NCBI GenBank assembly: GCA_015499985.1
Contig: JAAAUF010000014.1
Coordinates: 53,423-117,422 of the forward strand
Reading direction: 5' to 3'
From: Haplosporangium gracile
Taxonomy: Eukaryota > Mortierellomycota > Mortierellomycetes > Mortierellales > Mortierellaceae
Length of the DNA: 64,000 nt
Under the pieces are notes generated by a model, which had not been told where the DNA came from, did not search any database, and was given only the letters and a program-made list of their open reading frames with translations. Positions 1 to 10,557 of this stretch are shown one piece after another. The position numbers and the translations under genes were made by a program. Every line of letters starts with the position of its first letter. The stretch's first letter is position 1.

Positions 1-2
1 AT

Positions 3-80
3 GATGCTGGAGTATCTCCAGTCTCAACGATTATTATAGTTCCAGGATCCGGCGCTAAGAGCACATCATACCCTCATTAG
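3..80 (+). CDS. Possible 3' end of a gene running off the left edge
   Basis: Frame 3 is open from the first base and ends at a TAG at 78-80. It encodes about 25 residues ending in GSGAKSTSYPH. The base composition is balanced, unlike the simple-repeat DNA that follows, which is why I suspect a real last exon. Frame 1 is also open for 12 codons, so the reading frame is not certain, and no family can be recognised from so short a piece. Confidence 0.2.
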   Translation, partial: DAGVSPVSTIIIVPGSGAKSTSYPH

Positions 81-640
81 CATTCAGATCCAGCTAGGCA
101 ATTGTGTCTCACTCTTTGTTCAAATGGGATAGATGCATTGTCTACGATCGCCCTTCGCTTCGTTTTCCTTTCTCCGAAGGCAATCTGCCTCTGCCGGGCT
201 AACGAAATAGAGATATGGATCGCTCTGTGAAAGGATAAGGGAGAGAGGGGGGAGGAAAACCCTTGATACTTTTTCCCAATCCGATGGGTCGACAAACGGC
301 GTCCTTGGTCTTCTCGTTTTCCCAGTGCGTTCTTCCCAGAAGAACAACCCCGCTCTTTCTATATTTTTCCTTTTCTGACTTTCTCCGCGAATAAACAAGT
401 GACAATCCAACGAGGGATTTTTTTATATTGGATTTTATCATTCACATACACGTCTTCATGTCATGTAACGTTCAATAGAGGCATTACTGGGCCAAGAAAA
501 GCGCAGTATGTTTTTTCATGAACCCCACTCTTTCTTCTGTCCTTCCTCGTCAGTCATATTTCGTGAGTACAAGATGTATCGACACAATACAAGAGAGGCG
601 AGAGTGTGCAACGATGTGAGCTTTATCTCTTCGCTGTAGC

Positions 641-658
641 ATCAACAACAGCAACAGC

Positions 659-700
<42 letters not shown>
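641..700. repeat. CAA/CAG trinucleotide microsatellite
   Basis: About 60 bases of CAA units with a few CAG interruptions at the left end. No start codon or flanking coding context makes it a convincing polyglutamine tract. The same unit recurs inside the coding region near 59026-59062, where it encodes polythreonine. Confidence 0.95.
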
Positions 701-701
<1 letters not shown>

Positions 702-2376
702 TGAACTTGCTCACTTTGTTTTTCGTTAAGTGGAACAACCGAGTGGAAGAAGTGTGAAAAGAGAAAAGAAAAGAAAAGGCGGTATTGGAAGGGGCAAAGC
801 AACGGAGGGATAAAATATTTGCAAACGGATATGCAACTACAAAACAAAGAACCTCACACAACCCTTCCCTCCCTCCATTTTTTGCCTCGATGGCGCACCT
901 GTTGTTGTGTTTGTTTAGAGCAACAGTCAACCAGCATGACAATAAACACCCAAACAAATGCGAGCGCCTCTTTAACAATGAGGCGAAAGACAGGGAGAGA
1001 GAGAGTTGTATGATGGACAGAGAGGGAAGGGATCGACCACCTGAATAAAAATTTGTTTGGGCGCTGAGGTGAACCCCTGACACACCCTGATGAGCATCAA
1101 CATAGAGTTTGGGCGGTTGCGCTGGGCTACTTTTTATCGAGGAAGACAGACAGAGACAGAGAGAAAGCAGGCAAGTAAAGGTGAGAGTGAGAAAAAACAG
1201 TCAATCAATCGACTTTTCTACTGAGAGGTACACTCAGAGTGTATCCCATGGTCGTACTCTGTCTACAAATAAGGAAGAAAATCAACACGACAACGAAACG
1301 TCTGTCCCTTCCAACCTTGAAAACGTGTCGACAACTGGCTGTCGTTCTATTATGTTAGCTCGCACCTGCGCCTAGTATTTTTCTTTTTGCAATGGTATCA
1401 TCGGGCGTATTCGATTAATGAAGGATGCACAATACACAACATAGAAGCAGACACAAAGAAAAAGAAATGCAACGATCCCATTCGTTCTTTGGTACTTCCA
1501 CAATAAAATTATACACAAAGAATCAAAAAAAATCCTCCTAAGTACCCCCACTTCCGCGTACTCCCTCCTCTTACTCCTCTTATGTTCGTGCGCCGCAACA
1601 ACAACAGCAAACATAAAACAAACCAACGACAACAACGCCCAATAGTGATGAAGTGGAGGGGTCCAATGCACCACAAAAGCTAAAATGCATGTATTTCTTT
1701 TTCTTGTAGCTGCTATGCATTTGCATTTAGTATTGTCTCCAACTAACGTATTTTCTTTTTGTGTTTGTGTGTTTGTTTGTGCTCTCCTCCTCTCTGCCTC
1801 CCTTTGTGGTCGGTGTGGTTTGTTTCTCCCCTGTTTTTTTTTGTTCACCCTGCCACTTCATCTTCGTCCTCCGTCTCTGTCGATATGGTGTGCGGATGGT
1901 ACCTTTTTCTCATACTTTCTTGGCATCCTGCATTGCAAAAACAGGCTCTCAAAAAAAAATCACGACCTAAAAAGAACGACAGAAGGGGGCGCCAGATGTG
2001 GATCCCCTTCAAGTGTAGTCCCCTTCCTTTCCTTCTCGTCTTCCTCTTCTCTTCGCGTTCAATCACACAGAAAACCTTTTTTTTTTTCTGTGTTTCCATC
2101 AAATAAAAAACAATACATTTTCATTTTACGCGCCAAAAGGATAGCGAAAGGATGAGGGGTAGAATAATGGCAAAGACAAGGCGACATTTCTTTGTTATGA
2201 GTATCCTTCCTTTTCCCACATATTCCGCAGAGTGCAGACGAAAGGAATGGTCCTTATCGGCTTAATTACCACCGGTTATATGAGAGCATCAATGATTCAT
2301 GTTCAGAAACAAACAAACAAAAGAAGACTAATGCAGTGTGGCAGCCACGCGGAGAGAAAGGGGAAGAGCAGAGAGA

Positions 2377-2414
2377 GGAAGGGAAGGAAGGGAAGGAAGG
2401 GAAGGAAGGGAAGA
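2377..2414. repeat. GGAAGGGAA tandem repeat
   Basis: Four near-perfect copies of a 9-base purine unit, followed directly by a GT-rich tract. A second GT tract lies at about 2541-2562. These are simple repeats in non-coding DNA. Confidence 0.9.
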
Positions 2415-3785
2415 GTTTGTGTGTGTGTGTGTTTGTTTGGTACAAACAATAGAAAAATGGAACATCATTCAACTCTTTTTTTGTATAAGCACAGAGATGG
2501 ATGTGACGCAGAGAGTTTTTAATATGAGAAATGTGTGCTTGTGTGTGTGTGTGTGTGTGTTCATCTTAACAACAAAAAAGTGGAGGAGAAGGTTTCCCGC
2601 TGCTGAATGCTCAACATTGACAACCTACCCATAAAAATAGAGAGCCAAAACGCATGGGTGAATCGAAAAGAAAGGGTGGAAAAGAGAAATAGGGACACAA
2701 AAAACCGTTAGCGGAAGAATTGCTCTTCTGAATTCGGGATATGGAGTGAAGGGAGGGAAGCTGGAAAGATCTTAACTTCTTCCAACGGATGGAGAGAGAG
2801 AGAGTGGGAAGGGAGAGGGAAGGAGGGAGTGAGGGAGGATCAGGAATGAGAGCACACTTTGTTGAGCGCCATGCAAAGGGAAAGATAGAGTTAATTGACG
2901 TCGGACACGCTACGACTTAGTGCTGTTGTTTGCTTGTAATGAAAGAGGATGGGAAGGAAAGAAGAGTGAATGCATGATAGCAAGCAAAAAGGAGAGCAGA
3001 AGTGAGAGGGTGAAGTGGCAGGGTTGAAGAGGGAGAGAAAGAAAGTGAGCGAGGATTTCACCGCTCTCAAAGCATGGTTTCTTTGTTTTTGATTTTGTTG
3101 TGGGTTTAGGTTGTTGTTATTGTTGAATTGTTGTTGATGTGTTTATGAATGAGTTGTTTGTTGTGAACAATGGCGCAGACAATAACAACTACAAAGAAAA
3201 TGCTACAGAAAATAACAACGACAGCTACGGCGAAAAAAAAATACTCCACGATGACATGAATGCATGATCCGACAATGAAGAGACAAGAGGCAACTCTTTT
3301 CGTGGCCTCTTTGCACCTTGTCGTTATTTGTGTGCAGTTTGTTGTTGGCTGTTCATTGATGCAGTTATTCATGTACATTTTTGGTACTTTTTAGATATTT
3401 TCAGTCCCAATCATGCATGTAACCAGACTGCATATGTGAAATGAAGTGGTTAATATCTAAAGGATTGTTCTCATCGAAGAAACATCCACCAATTGGCTAA
3501 TGGTTCGACCAGACGGAGCGAAAGGATAGGAGGACAAAGATCATCCATTCATCTATTTCTCATTCCTGCATGCAATTCAGGGGGAAGGGGTGGGGAGAGA
3601 AGAGCTGCTTATCGGTCATTTTTGATCCCCTACTTGTGCCTTCCTTGTGTTCCCTTCGTAGTGCATACTCTCACTCATACAAACACATTAATGCATTGTT
3701 CAATGTCAAAACTAACAAAAGAGAAAATGGAAGGATGAGCGTAAACAAAGAAGTATGGTATCTTCCTTTTTTCTGAGTGTGTGCA

Positions 3786-3914
3786 TTAATGCATGCGAGA
3801 ATGGAGAATGAGCAATGGTGGATCGGCGGGAATCTGGGTAGTGGTGGTTGGGGAGGGATGGTCATGCTCCAAGCCATTCTCGACATCAACATCCCCAGGA
3901 CGGATGCTGACCAT
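3786..3914 (-). CDS. Very tentative small ORF, 42 aa
   Basis: On the minus strand an ATG at 3914 opens a 42-codon frame ending at a TAA at 3788-3786. The peptide has mixed composition, beginning MVSIRPGDVDVENG and ending LLILHSRMH. The island is more GC-rich and less repetitive than its surroundings. It could be an isolated exon, because a possible acceptor (gttgtag) lies just upstream, or a chance ORF. The opposite strand is also open over the same stretch. No homologue is recognised. Confidence 0.12.
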   Translation of the reverse strand: MVSIRPGDVDVENGLEHDHPSPTTTTQIPADPPLLILHSRMH

Positions 3915-6268
3915 GCCTTCAACCTACAACTTCAGCAACATCAACAAACAACATCAAAACGAACGGCGCAATTGATTGCCGTTTTTGTTTTTTGTTTTTT
4001 TGCACTGCCGCACTCAATTGCTTATATCCGATTTCCAAAAGATCTTGACCATTGGGTATGATCATGATGGCTAGAGGAATGGAGGCAAGGAATAAAGGAG
4101 AGGCATAAAAATTAGAAATCCTGAGCCTGATCGCCCCTGCCACTCTCTGCTCAACGGCCCTCTCTGCTCAATGGCCTTTTCTGCCCCCTACTCACTCCGT
4201 ATAAAAAAGCATAGTTTCTTTTCCTTACCTGCTTCTCATGAATAAGACAAGCAATCAGTCAAAAAACCCCCCAACAAGGATTTACCCACAAGTGAACCCT
4301 ATCTCAACACATGACCTCTTGGGCTTGAACGAATCTATCCCATAGTCAGAGAATGCGCACTATCAGGCCTTTAGCTCTCTCTTTATTTACTCCGAGAGAG
4401 TGAGTAAGGGGAGATATGAATGGGAGGAAAGAGTCTCATTCCTAAAAAGAAGGCATTTATTTTAGTTTTTGGCCCTGCAGAATAGCAGTTCACCGCCACA
4501 TGACTCCAGCGTTGCTAACAGAGACAACAAAAGGGTCTTGTCGTATTCACGTTGATACATTTTATTGGGTAGCGCTATCTTGAGAACCGATGTTATGTTA
4601 TTGTTCTTTTTATTGCTGGAAGCCTTCTGTTGCTTTTCGCGATGAGTGAAAAACATTGGCATGGTTGCGGGGAGACGCTCACTTTTCAAAGAACATGCGA
4701 CCAATAAAAACAAGACGCAGAAAAAAGGTAGAGAGGAATGGAAAAGCGCGGGCAGAACGGTAACAAGACAAGAAACAGGTATACTATTAAGAAAAAAAAT
4801 CGGGCACAGCTAACCAGTTGATCATACAACAAACAAAACGGTCATCGCCTTTCTCTTCCTCTTTCGTTTCCTGATCTCTTTCCCCTCCATGGTTTTCTAC
4901 ACTTAGGCCATTTTTATTTTGTTTTGTGTAAATGATGTTTGTATATGTATTCGAGATGATATGAGTGTGGGTGTTGTCTTTGTGGGTATGGAACTCCTCG
5001 GGCCATTTTTCTGTCTTTTCACAAGTAACTTAACTACGCCTCGAAAGGTATGAACAACTGGGCATTGTTTATAGTTTTTTCTTACTGACTGTTCATGTTA
5101 TTGCTCATTGTCTATTTGAATATTTCCGTATCTGACAGCCAATAAAAAAGTAGAAAACAACAAAACCTTGTGTCCTGTTGTGCTTCCTTCTCGCTCTCTC
5201 TTTTTCTCTTTCTCTCCTCCCCTGTTCAACCAGTCGCCTCAGTTCCTTTTGTTTGTTTTTTCTGTGCATTTGGGCCGAACTATTTGGGTTGAGCAGGTCT
5301 TCTTTTTTGTTTTGTTTTTGCGCCATTGCCCTTTTTTTTTTTCCTTACCTTCCGACGACGTTTCCTTCATCGAGGGTCTGATACTGATATTCTTGGTCAG
5401 GTAAGTAGTAGCACAGCGCCAACAAACCCTGATTTCGTCTCACTCAACAACAAAAAATATCAACAACAATAACAGCTAGCGCCCTTTTTTGTTGATGGTT
5501 TTGGTTCTCCTCTGTCTCTCATCCACATCCACCACCCTCACAGGCAGGTTTATCCACGCTTTGTTAATAAAAAAAGTTTTTCCACTTTCCCTTGTCGTTT
5601 TGTCTGTTCCATTTATTTGTTGTTCTGAAGGGGGTGTAGCCGTATGTACATCAAATGGAGTAATGTAAAGAAACCAACCCAGGGTCTACTTTTTCCGTTA
5701 GCGCCCACATGCTCTATCTCTCTACCGCCACCATCCTTGGTACTCAAGGTTGCAAAGGTGGAGCCAAAGTACACACAAACAAAACCAGCCGAGAGGCAAT
5801 GTTTTAGAAGTCTCTCCGTCTCTCCGTTTATGTGGCCTGATTCCTGTCCAAGCTCTGCAGTAGGTAGAAATGGGTGCAAAAATGTTACAAGTGCATTGCT
5901 TGTGATTCTCAGTCCGAGACAATCAGGGCGAACAGACAGACAGACGGACATCGCAACCTTATTCAGGAGATAAACAGGCAGGGTCCACCTTTTGGGAACG
6001 TCGTGAGAGTCATCGTCAGATGAGGTGGAATGAATTTGTATGTGAGAGAGAGAGAAAGGAGAGTTGGACAGTGATTTTTTTGTGCGTTTCAATTCAGATA
6101 CGAACTACTGTTGATAACAATAGCAACTGCCAATGTTATCGTTAACAGAGCACTGTACAAAATCCAATGTAAAAGCGTATGACTTCCTTGTGTGAGAACA
6201 AAAGCGAAAGGGAGCGTGGTGTCGTTGGAACGAAAGGTTCACATTATGTTTGCGCTTTCTTTGCTCCT

Positions 6269-6278
6269 NNNNNNNNNN
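6269..6278. other. Assembly gap (10 N)
   Basis: Ten Ns directly followed by a run of As. This looks like a scaffolding or homopolymer gap, and its true length is unknown. Confidence 0.98.
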
Positions 6279-7436
6279 AAAAAAAAAAAAAAAGACAAAG
6301 AGACATACCAAGACAAGAGGTGAAAGAGGGAGACGAGACAATTTTGACGGGTTCGTTTGTCGCTCACTTATTATTTTTTGATCAGTTTTGATCGGTCCCT
6401 GGTTCCTATCCTACGGTTGATCCCTGATCGCTGGACAATAGGGTGCGAAGATGACGTGAGGTAGGAAAGGTCTCAATCTCATCTATTACTTGTGTCTCAG
6501 ACATACTCATACCACCTCCAGTTGGGGCTTGCTCAGACACCTTCTCTCACGACCTTCAGCCACAAAAAAAAACGGCACCTGTCGAATGACGGTTCGAGTC
6601 TTGTCGGTCAGTCTCGGCATTTCTGTCTCTCTCTTCAGGGCGTCAATGGCGTTCATCTTTATTTTTTTCTCTTCTTTCCTGGGTAGCAAAGAAAGTTTTT
6701 TTGTTGAATGCGAAAAAAAACCAACAAAACGGCGACATAAAGTAGAGATACGGAAGGGAAGAGTGGGAGGGGAGGGAGAGAACAGGGGGAGAAAAAAGAC
6801 TTGACTAACTCTATCTGGGTCGCACATGTGCACTTATCTCACTGAAGAAAACAAAAAAAAAGAGGGACAGAAACGATAATCACATCTGCGGGGCGGGTGG
6901 GTTTGAATAATTTTCGCCCGTCTTTTACGCTTGCCAACAACCTTCTTCACTTCTTTCTCTCACTTGCACACACAGGCAGACTGACATATGGGCCTTTATC
7001 AGGGTCGTGGTATTAAAATCTTGTTATTCCTGAATAACAGACAGGTGCACGACAGAGCAGGTCAAAGCCAAGCAAAGTAAGCAGACGGTTGTGACCATTT
7101 TCAACAATGAGGGTTGAAAAAAGTAAAATACACAAAAAAAAAAAACAAACTCCGGAAAAGCTGTGCGACAGAAACTGAGAATGAAAATAAAAAAAAAAAT
7201 AGAGAGCAGTGGAAGGTGGAGAGGGGAAGGGAGAGAGAGGGAGGGGAGAAGAAGGGATGTCAACAAAAGGACAACCGGGTTTGTGTTTGGCTAAATAGGT
7301 TTTAGAATGGAGGCAAATAAGGTATTGAATGACCAAAAAAACAACATCAAGGAAAAAAATGAAAGGAGGAGAGGGTGCCACAAAGTGGACACTCGCCCTC
7401 GTTAGTGTCCATTTTTCTTTCTTGTCACTTGCTCTC

Positions 7437-7461
7437 GCTCTCTCTCTCTCTCTCTCTCTCA
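7437..7461. repeat. CT dinucleotide microsatellite
   Basis: An uninterrupted CT run in non-coding DNA. Confidence 0.95.
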
Positions 7462-10400
7462 TACACTTTACCCCTCTCCTTGTATCGAATCAGAAAGGTG
7501 GGGAATGGAGAGAGTTTAGATCAGAGTTGGATAGGGTTGGATTGGATTGGGTTGGAGAAAAGCGGCAATCAGGGTCAAAAATGATCGCAACGATGAAGGA
7601 ATAAGAAGCAGGGTCTTCACCCAAGATCATCATTGTAAGGATATTTCTACACACACGCCTATCCTATTCGTCTGAGTATCTCACAATAGGCGTGTATGAG
7701 AGTACAGTACATTTGTCTTCATAACGCAAGACAAGACAACAGCTCTATCACACGGCCAATTGAAAAAAAAGATGGGATCAGACCTCCTTTTTCCCTTCAC
7801 CTTTTTATCTTCTGGCACCGCCTATTTAGTTGAATCAGGGTAACGAATTGAATTTTACCAGTCGTAACGAAAGCTTTTGTTGTGGTTCCCCCTCCTCCCC
7901 TGGTTAGATAGGGTGGCAGGGCATGAAAAGAATTAAAGTTTTGGCTATCTGCCGATTATGTGAATCCTGCAAAAGTTAACTTAACATTTAGATTTAGGCG
8001 CCGTTCATAATTTTTTTTTTCATGCGGTCCCTGCTTTTTGCAAAATGCTGTTTGACTTTGTTTTTGTTGGTCATTTTATTTTGGTTTGCCGCTTTCTTAC
8101 CGGAACGTTCATCATCGTCGACTTCTAATACCTCACATTCTTCATACGATTATCTTTCGCAAAGAGTGGATTGTAATCAACGTTCGTGAAAGATCAATTT
8201 TTTTTATTACTCATCACGCTCGATCCTGGATGCTGTTTGTGGCTACTGCTTTTAATCATTGTCGTTGTTTATTTCTTTTTGTCGCTGTAACATCCTGTTC
8301 AACGATTTCCTTGTCCCACTTTTTTCTCATTCTTTTGCTATCTGAGTGCGACAACACGCAGGTGATGCACTTATCACAAATCGATAAGAAAGATGAAAGT
8401 ATCGGTAAACTAGAAAAAACAGGGGGGTCTTTCTAAATTGTTGTTGCTCGATAAGGCGTCGCAATAAAGTGGTTTGCTTTGCGCTTGTTATTATTTTCTG
8501 TTGGCGTGCAGGTTGGATATGAGGCGGGAAGCATAATAATTTCCCTCCTTGTGCACTCTTGCGAGGCAGGGCAAAAAAAAAGGGGGGCGAAGGCTAATGG
8601 GGCAGGGTTCATTAGAAGGGTTTGAAGCGATGGACAAGGCAGAAGGAGATGATAAATTTTGTAAGTGCCGATTTGAGATCGCGTTTTTTCTAATCTCGAT
8701 AATGGACATTCATTCGGTATTTTCACACGCTTTTTTCTCATCCATTCGCAATTGCAAATATTCTTTCTTTCCAATCAAGAAGGAGTGAGAAAAATAAAAC
8801 AAAATAGTGGTGGGTGCGTTGTACTCAATTGCGTATTACACCTTCTCGGGTGATCTTATTTTGAGAGTCGAAGGGGAGGATGATGATGGAGAAGGCAAGG
8901 TTGGGGAGGTGGGGTGAGATTGATGAACTGATTTCAACAAAAATAGGTGCCTCTCTTCGGAGGAGGTGGCTGCGTATTGTATGAGAGCATGAGAACAGAA
9001 AAAACAGAAGGATTGACGGATTAGAGACAGAGAGAAGAGGTAAGGAGGAGGTATATGCGATGATGATCATGCTCATGCCAAGAATGACAATGCATAGGAC
9101 CCGGCTCTGATTGGTATTCCTTTGGTGTTATTGTTATTGTTGTGGACCCAACCCAGGATTAAAGTGAGTGAGTGTTTGCATATTTTTTTTTTTTTTTTTG
9201 CTTCCTTCCTGCCGCCTGTCCGTTGCTGCCTTGTTTGCATGCAAGCCAGAGTAAACAATCCGACAGAAGAAAAAAATTGGAATGCATGACTACAGCCCAA
9301 ATCCTGGTTTTGTTTATATGTTTATTTTTCGTTTATGAGTGCAGCCTTTATGTTTATTTCACTCAAAAAAAAAACGAACAAACAAACATATCCCAGCGAG
9401 CGAGCTCACTGACCTCACAAAGTGGCAGGCCCATCTCTTTTTCAATTGGACCTTCACAAAATAAGGTACATTTGCTATTCATTCATTATTTTTTTTTATT
9501 CTTTCCTTGAGAACATTTCCGCGGAACAATTGGGGATACTTCTATTGGTACGTCAGCCTCAGGGGAAGGGGAGAGAGAAGCGAGAAATTTCTTGACGCGA
9601 GCAACAAAAAGGAAGAGTAAAGTCACGAAAAGAAAACACATAAAAAGAAAAGGTGGGGGAGTCGAAGGAATAAAAAAAAAAGTAAACATGGGTGTGACAC
9701 TGTTTGCGTATGTGCGTGTGTTCAAGAAGAGATATTGGATGCAGAACATAAGCGCAAAAAAAAAAATCAATCAAGTGCAGACAACGAAGGTGTGTGCTTA
9801 GGCGGTGTGGACGAGTGTGCCTCCTGCTTGCCGCATGTATCGCGTTGTAAACATTTCTCTCATCCCCTTGGTACTTTTGTTGTTATTGTTGTTGTTTATC
9901 GTTTATGCTCATTTGAACCCTCTCTATATATCGAAATAAAAAACTCAATTGCTTGCGTGACTAGAAAGACTGAGCCAGGTGAAAAACAGAACAAAAAAAG
10001 GCTAGAAACGAGGGAGGGGGGGGGGAATGGCAAAAGGCCTGAAATCAAGATGAGAAAGAAAAGGAAAATTTAGTAGCGGAGCGCAAGATAGAACGGATGG
10101 GTGGGGATAGAACGAGAGGAGGGCAGATTTTTGCTCACATCTGTTTTTATTCCTGCTCTCTTCGCAACCTCCAATCGACAACCAATCCTCTCCGTCAGTT
10201 GTGCTTGTTCCTCTTTTTCATTTGTAGACGTTGACAATGTGAATATCTGTCATTATCAAAAAAAAAGGAGGGGGGGGGGTTAGGTCCTGCACAAAACAGG
10301 TTTGCCAAAGTGAACATCCTGGATGGAGGCAACCGTTTGCCATTAGATTTGCATTTATTCTTCCTGCACGTTTTCCCCATTTTGGTGACAAAGCCTTGGT

Positions 10401-10557
10401 CAACCCCACCATCATGAGCCCTTGAGAAAGACCTTAGGTCCCCCTTGGAAGACGTTTGAATGTCGATCAAGCAAACAAGGCGGAACCAAGAGTATTATGT
10501 TTTTTTTAGGATTTGCCACTATGGCTGGCCGCTGTGCTTTATAGTAATGTGAAACGC

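Larger units (their letters stand above)
81..10557. other. 10.5-kb gene-free, low-complexity region
   Basis: I find no supportable protein gene here. All open frames are short, overlap on both strands, and consist mainly of Ser/Leu/Phe or Lys/Arg/Glu runs generated by CT- or GA-rich tracts. The DNA is dominated by A/T homopolymers, CAA, GT, CT and GGAAG-type microsatellites, and alternating polypurine and polypyrimidine blocks. Examples are CT-rich DNA around 1790-2100 and 5170-5400, and GA-rich DNA around 2340-2410, 2760-2840 and 8870-9050. It could hold promoters, long untranslated regions or non-coding transcripts. Slightly more complex islands lie at about 3780-3935, 5640-5980 and 10300-10470. 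Confidence 0.7.

Noticed and set aside
641..1083. Minus-strand ORFs with poly-Leu or poly-Val from the CAA repeat
   Set aside because: They arise from reading the microsatellite in antisense; flanking residues are low complexity and no splice or family evidence supports a gene.
1685..2155. 156-codon hydrophobic ORF
   Set aside because: Phe/Ser/Leu-rich because of a CT/T-rich tract; several overlapping frames on the same strand are equally open.
4240..4340. C-run followed by a non-repetitive stretch resembling a Pol III or terminator element
   Set aside because: No cloverleaf, no consistent A/B boxes and no stable hairpin could be drawn.
5644..5973. 109-codon plus-strand ORF
   Set aside because: It contains a Thr-Asp-Arg-Gln repeat from a CAGA tract, the minus strand is open over the same stretch, and no family resemblance was found.
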